NCBI GenBank assembly: GCA_021793135.1
Contig: JAJYTI010000024.1
Location: 1-17,467 of the forward strand
Direction of reading: 5' to 3'
DNA: 17,467 bases
Source: Bacteroidota bacterium
GTDB taxonomy: Bacteria; Bacteroidota; Bacteroidia; Flavobacteriales; Flavobacteriaceae
The notes under the pieces are model-generated. The model saw only the letters and a program-made list of their open reading frames with translations, did not search any database and had not been told where the DNA came from. The position numbers and the translations under genes were made by a program. This document shows positions 16,209-17,467 of this stretch, piece after piece; the stretch's first letter is position 1, and each line of letters opens with the position of its first letter.

Positions 16209-16562
16209 ATGCTAATTTTTATAAAGACTATCTTTTTTAATAGAAAGTTCACTGGACTTGCAATTTATCCTTTTATCTTTTTAACGGATAGAGAACTAGC
16301 TAGCGATGTGTATTTACTTAATCACGAAAAAATCCATCATCGCCAACAAATTGAGCTTCTATGGATTTTCTTTTTTCTTTGGTATGGCATCGAATTTCTA
16401 GTTCGTTTAGTTCAATATAGAAATCGAAACTTAGCTTACAGGAATATTAGTTTTGAACGTGAAGCCTATGCTTGTGATAAAGATTTGAATTATTTAAAGA
16501 TTCTAAAATCTTGGAGTTTTCTAAAGTATTTAAAACAAAAAGAGCCAAAAGAAAGTCAATAA
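16209..16562 (+). CDS. Small membrane-associated protein with HExxH zincin-like motif
   Basis: A 117-residue protein, basic and with one or two hydrophobic segments (about 3-25 and 50-66). The sequence shows H39-E40-K41-I42-H43, the zinc-binding HExxH pattern of metalloproteases, followed about 40 residues later by FEREAYACD with E83/E85 as possible third ligand. The spacing and the E-x-E-A pattern recall a cut-down gluzincin such as M48 or M56. I recall similar short proteins with HExxH(x)RQQ in other Flavobacteriia, annotated as hypothetical; this is not a search result. It starts 28 bases after sbcC in the same direction, so it is probably co-transcribed with sbcDC, though no DNA-repair role follows from that alone. 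Its last codons and stop lie inside the terminator hairpin of the converging gene. Enzyme activity is not demonstrated. Confidence 0.75.
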   Translation: MLIFIKTIFFNRKFTGLAIYPFIFLTDRELASDVYLLNHEKIHHRQQIELLWIFFFLWYGIEFLVRLVQYRNRNLAYRNISFEREAYACDKDLNYLKILKSWSFLKYLKQKEPKESQ

Positions 16563-16581
16563 ATGAACTCTTTCGGCTCTT
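16537..16581 (-). terminator. Terminator of the M20 amidohydrolase gene, overlapping the opposing gene
   Basis: Arms at 16540-16556 and 16567-16581 (core AAGAGCC/GGCTCTT) form a stem that, read on the minus strand, has about 14 pairs including two G-U wobbles, then T residues. Read rightward the wobbles become mismatches and no T run follows, so it serves the leftward gene, whose stop is 21 bases away. It overlaps the 3' end of the small zincin-like gene, whose TAA (16560-16562) sits in the loop. Confidence 0.8.
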
Positions 16582-16602
16582 GATATATGGAAACAAATTT
16601 TC

Positions 16603-17467
16603 TTATTTCTTATATGCTTCAAAAATTCCTAACATCGAATGAATCGCAATCTCAGAACCTAAAGGAAGGGCTCTTAAATCTACTTCATAATCCCCATTAT
16701 GATTATAGTATGGTGGCTCGCCCGTTTCTTCTATAGATTTTGCAAAACGATCAGGGTCTATAATTCCGATATTTATATAAGAATATGGCGTGTCTTTTTT
16801 TGGACTATCAATAACCAAGTGATGAAAATCTTCGGAACCCATTGTAGGACCAATCATCTTCTCCGTAAGGATAAAATCGATTTCGTCAATGGAATTTATT
16901 GACTTTCTAATAACATCTGTTAGGTTAGCATTATTTTCAAGAGGATAAGACCACCCTTTTTCTACTACAGTAGGATATTTATCTTTTGGTAAATTGTTAG
17001 CATAAGCTATACTTTCATTTATTCTTTGGATGTTCTCTTTAAGGATTTTTCTATCCTCTTCATCAAACCAACGTAAATTGATTTTAAGTACCGCTTTATC
17101 AGGAATCACATTGTTTGACTCACCAGCTTTAATCGAACCTACAGTTAAAACCGCGGCGTGTTGTGGATCTATTTTACGATTTACAATAGTCTGATATTGC
17201 ATAACTGCATTAGCAGCCATAACCACAGGGTCAATTGCTTTTTCTGGGGCAGATCCGTGTCCACCTACTCCGTAAAAAGTGACATCAAATTGGTCTGTAC
17301 CTGCTAAACGTGGTCCATCTCCTGCAACTACCATTCCTACGGCACCTGGAGCGGTATGCATTCCAAACAAATAATCTGGTTGCGGAATTTTATGTTTATC
17401 ATAAAGACCATCATCAACCATTGCCCTTGCACCTTCAATTAGCTCTTCGGCAGGTTGCCCAATAAAT
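16603..17467 (-). CDS. M20-family amidohydrolase / metallopeptidase, N-terminus outside the window
   Basis: The C-terminal 287 or so residues of a zinc- or manganese-dependent amidohydrolase of the M20D group, which includes hippurate hydrolases, N-acyl-amino acid deacylases and peptide-conjugate hydrolases. The frame is open to the right edge: before the internal Met at 17421 it reads FIGQPAEELIEGARA, the conserved segment holding the catalytic and metal-binding glutamates. Then come GMHTAPG with a metal-binding histidine, the dimerisation domain beginning VGGHGSAPEKAIDPV, an SNNVIPDKA strand, GSEDFHHL, and the closing YYNHNGDYEVD with the last metal ligand histidine. All visible active-site motifs are intact. 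The start, any signal peptide and the first metal ligands lie beyond 17467. The substrate cannot be assigned. It ends with the terminator at 16537-16581. Confidence 0.9.
   Translation of the reverse strand, partial: FIGQPAEELIEGARAMVDDGLYDKHKIPQPDYLFGMHTAPGAVGMVVAGDGPRLAGTDQFDVTFYGVGGHGSAPEKAIDPVVMAANAVMQYQTIVNRKIDPQHAAVLTVGSIKAGESNNVIPDKAVLKINLRWFDEEDRKILKENIQRINESIAYANNLPKDKYPTVVEKGWSYPLENNANLTDVIRKSINSIDEIDFILTEKMIGPTMGSEDFHHLVIDSPKKDTPYSYINIGIIDPDRFAKSIEETGEPPYYNHNGDYEVDLRALPLGSEIAIHSMLGIFEAYKK

Noticed and set aside
16699..16902. Plus-strand open frame of 67 codons inside the M20 gene
   Set aside because: Antisense to conserved amidohydrolase motifs, with no supporting signal.

Overview
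The window looks like chromosomal DNA from a member of the Bacteroidota, most likely a marine or soil Flavobacteriaceae. It is strongly AT-rich, ribosome-binding sites are weak and A-rich rather than GGAGG, and several genes are preceded by the Bacteroidota -7 promoter motif TAnnTTTG. The family content also fits: a Bacteroidota-type tricorn-like protease, DUF4159, a THUMP-like methyltransferase, a YihY/BrkB membrane protein and SbcCD. I see no rRNA, tRNA, insertion sequence, prophage, CRISPR array or integration scar.

Layout. 1-204 is AT-rich non-coding DNA with a spaced repeat cluster and a good leftward promoter for a gene beginning at or beyond the left edge. 205-1513 carries two leftward genes, a CMP/dCMP-deaminase-fold nucleoside deaminase and purC, separated by a clear purC terminator. 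1750-7465 holds two rightward secreted S41-family serine peptidases, a 1085-residue tricorn-like protein and a 731-residue PDZ/S41 protein, each followed by a rho-independent terminator. 7604-8443 is a leftward putative beta-propeller protein. 8558-10375 is a rightward two-gene operon (DUF4159 lipid- or envelope-side protein plus an SAM-dependent methyltransferase). 10380-11831 is leftward, a YihY/BrkB membrane protein and a small multidrug resistance (SMR) transporter. 11943-16562 is a rightward operon, sbcD-sbcC plus a small membrane protein with an HExxH motif. 16603 to the right edge is the C-terminal part of a leftward M20 amidohydrolase.

Most of this is ordinary core genome: purine synthesis, DNA-end repair and recombination, secreted proteolysis and small-molecule export. 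I do not see a convincing new multi-gene system. The points most worth a second look are the small zincin-like protein attached to sbcDC, the tricorn-like protease with altered residues beside its catalytic groups, the SMR transporter that has lost two conserved tryptophans, the deaminase with non-standard zinc motifs, the repeat cluster at 79-198, and compact convergent gene ends where a terminator or palindrome overlaps coding sequence.
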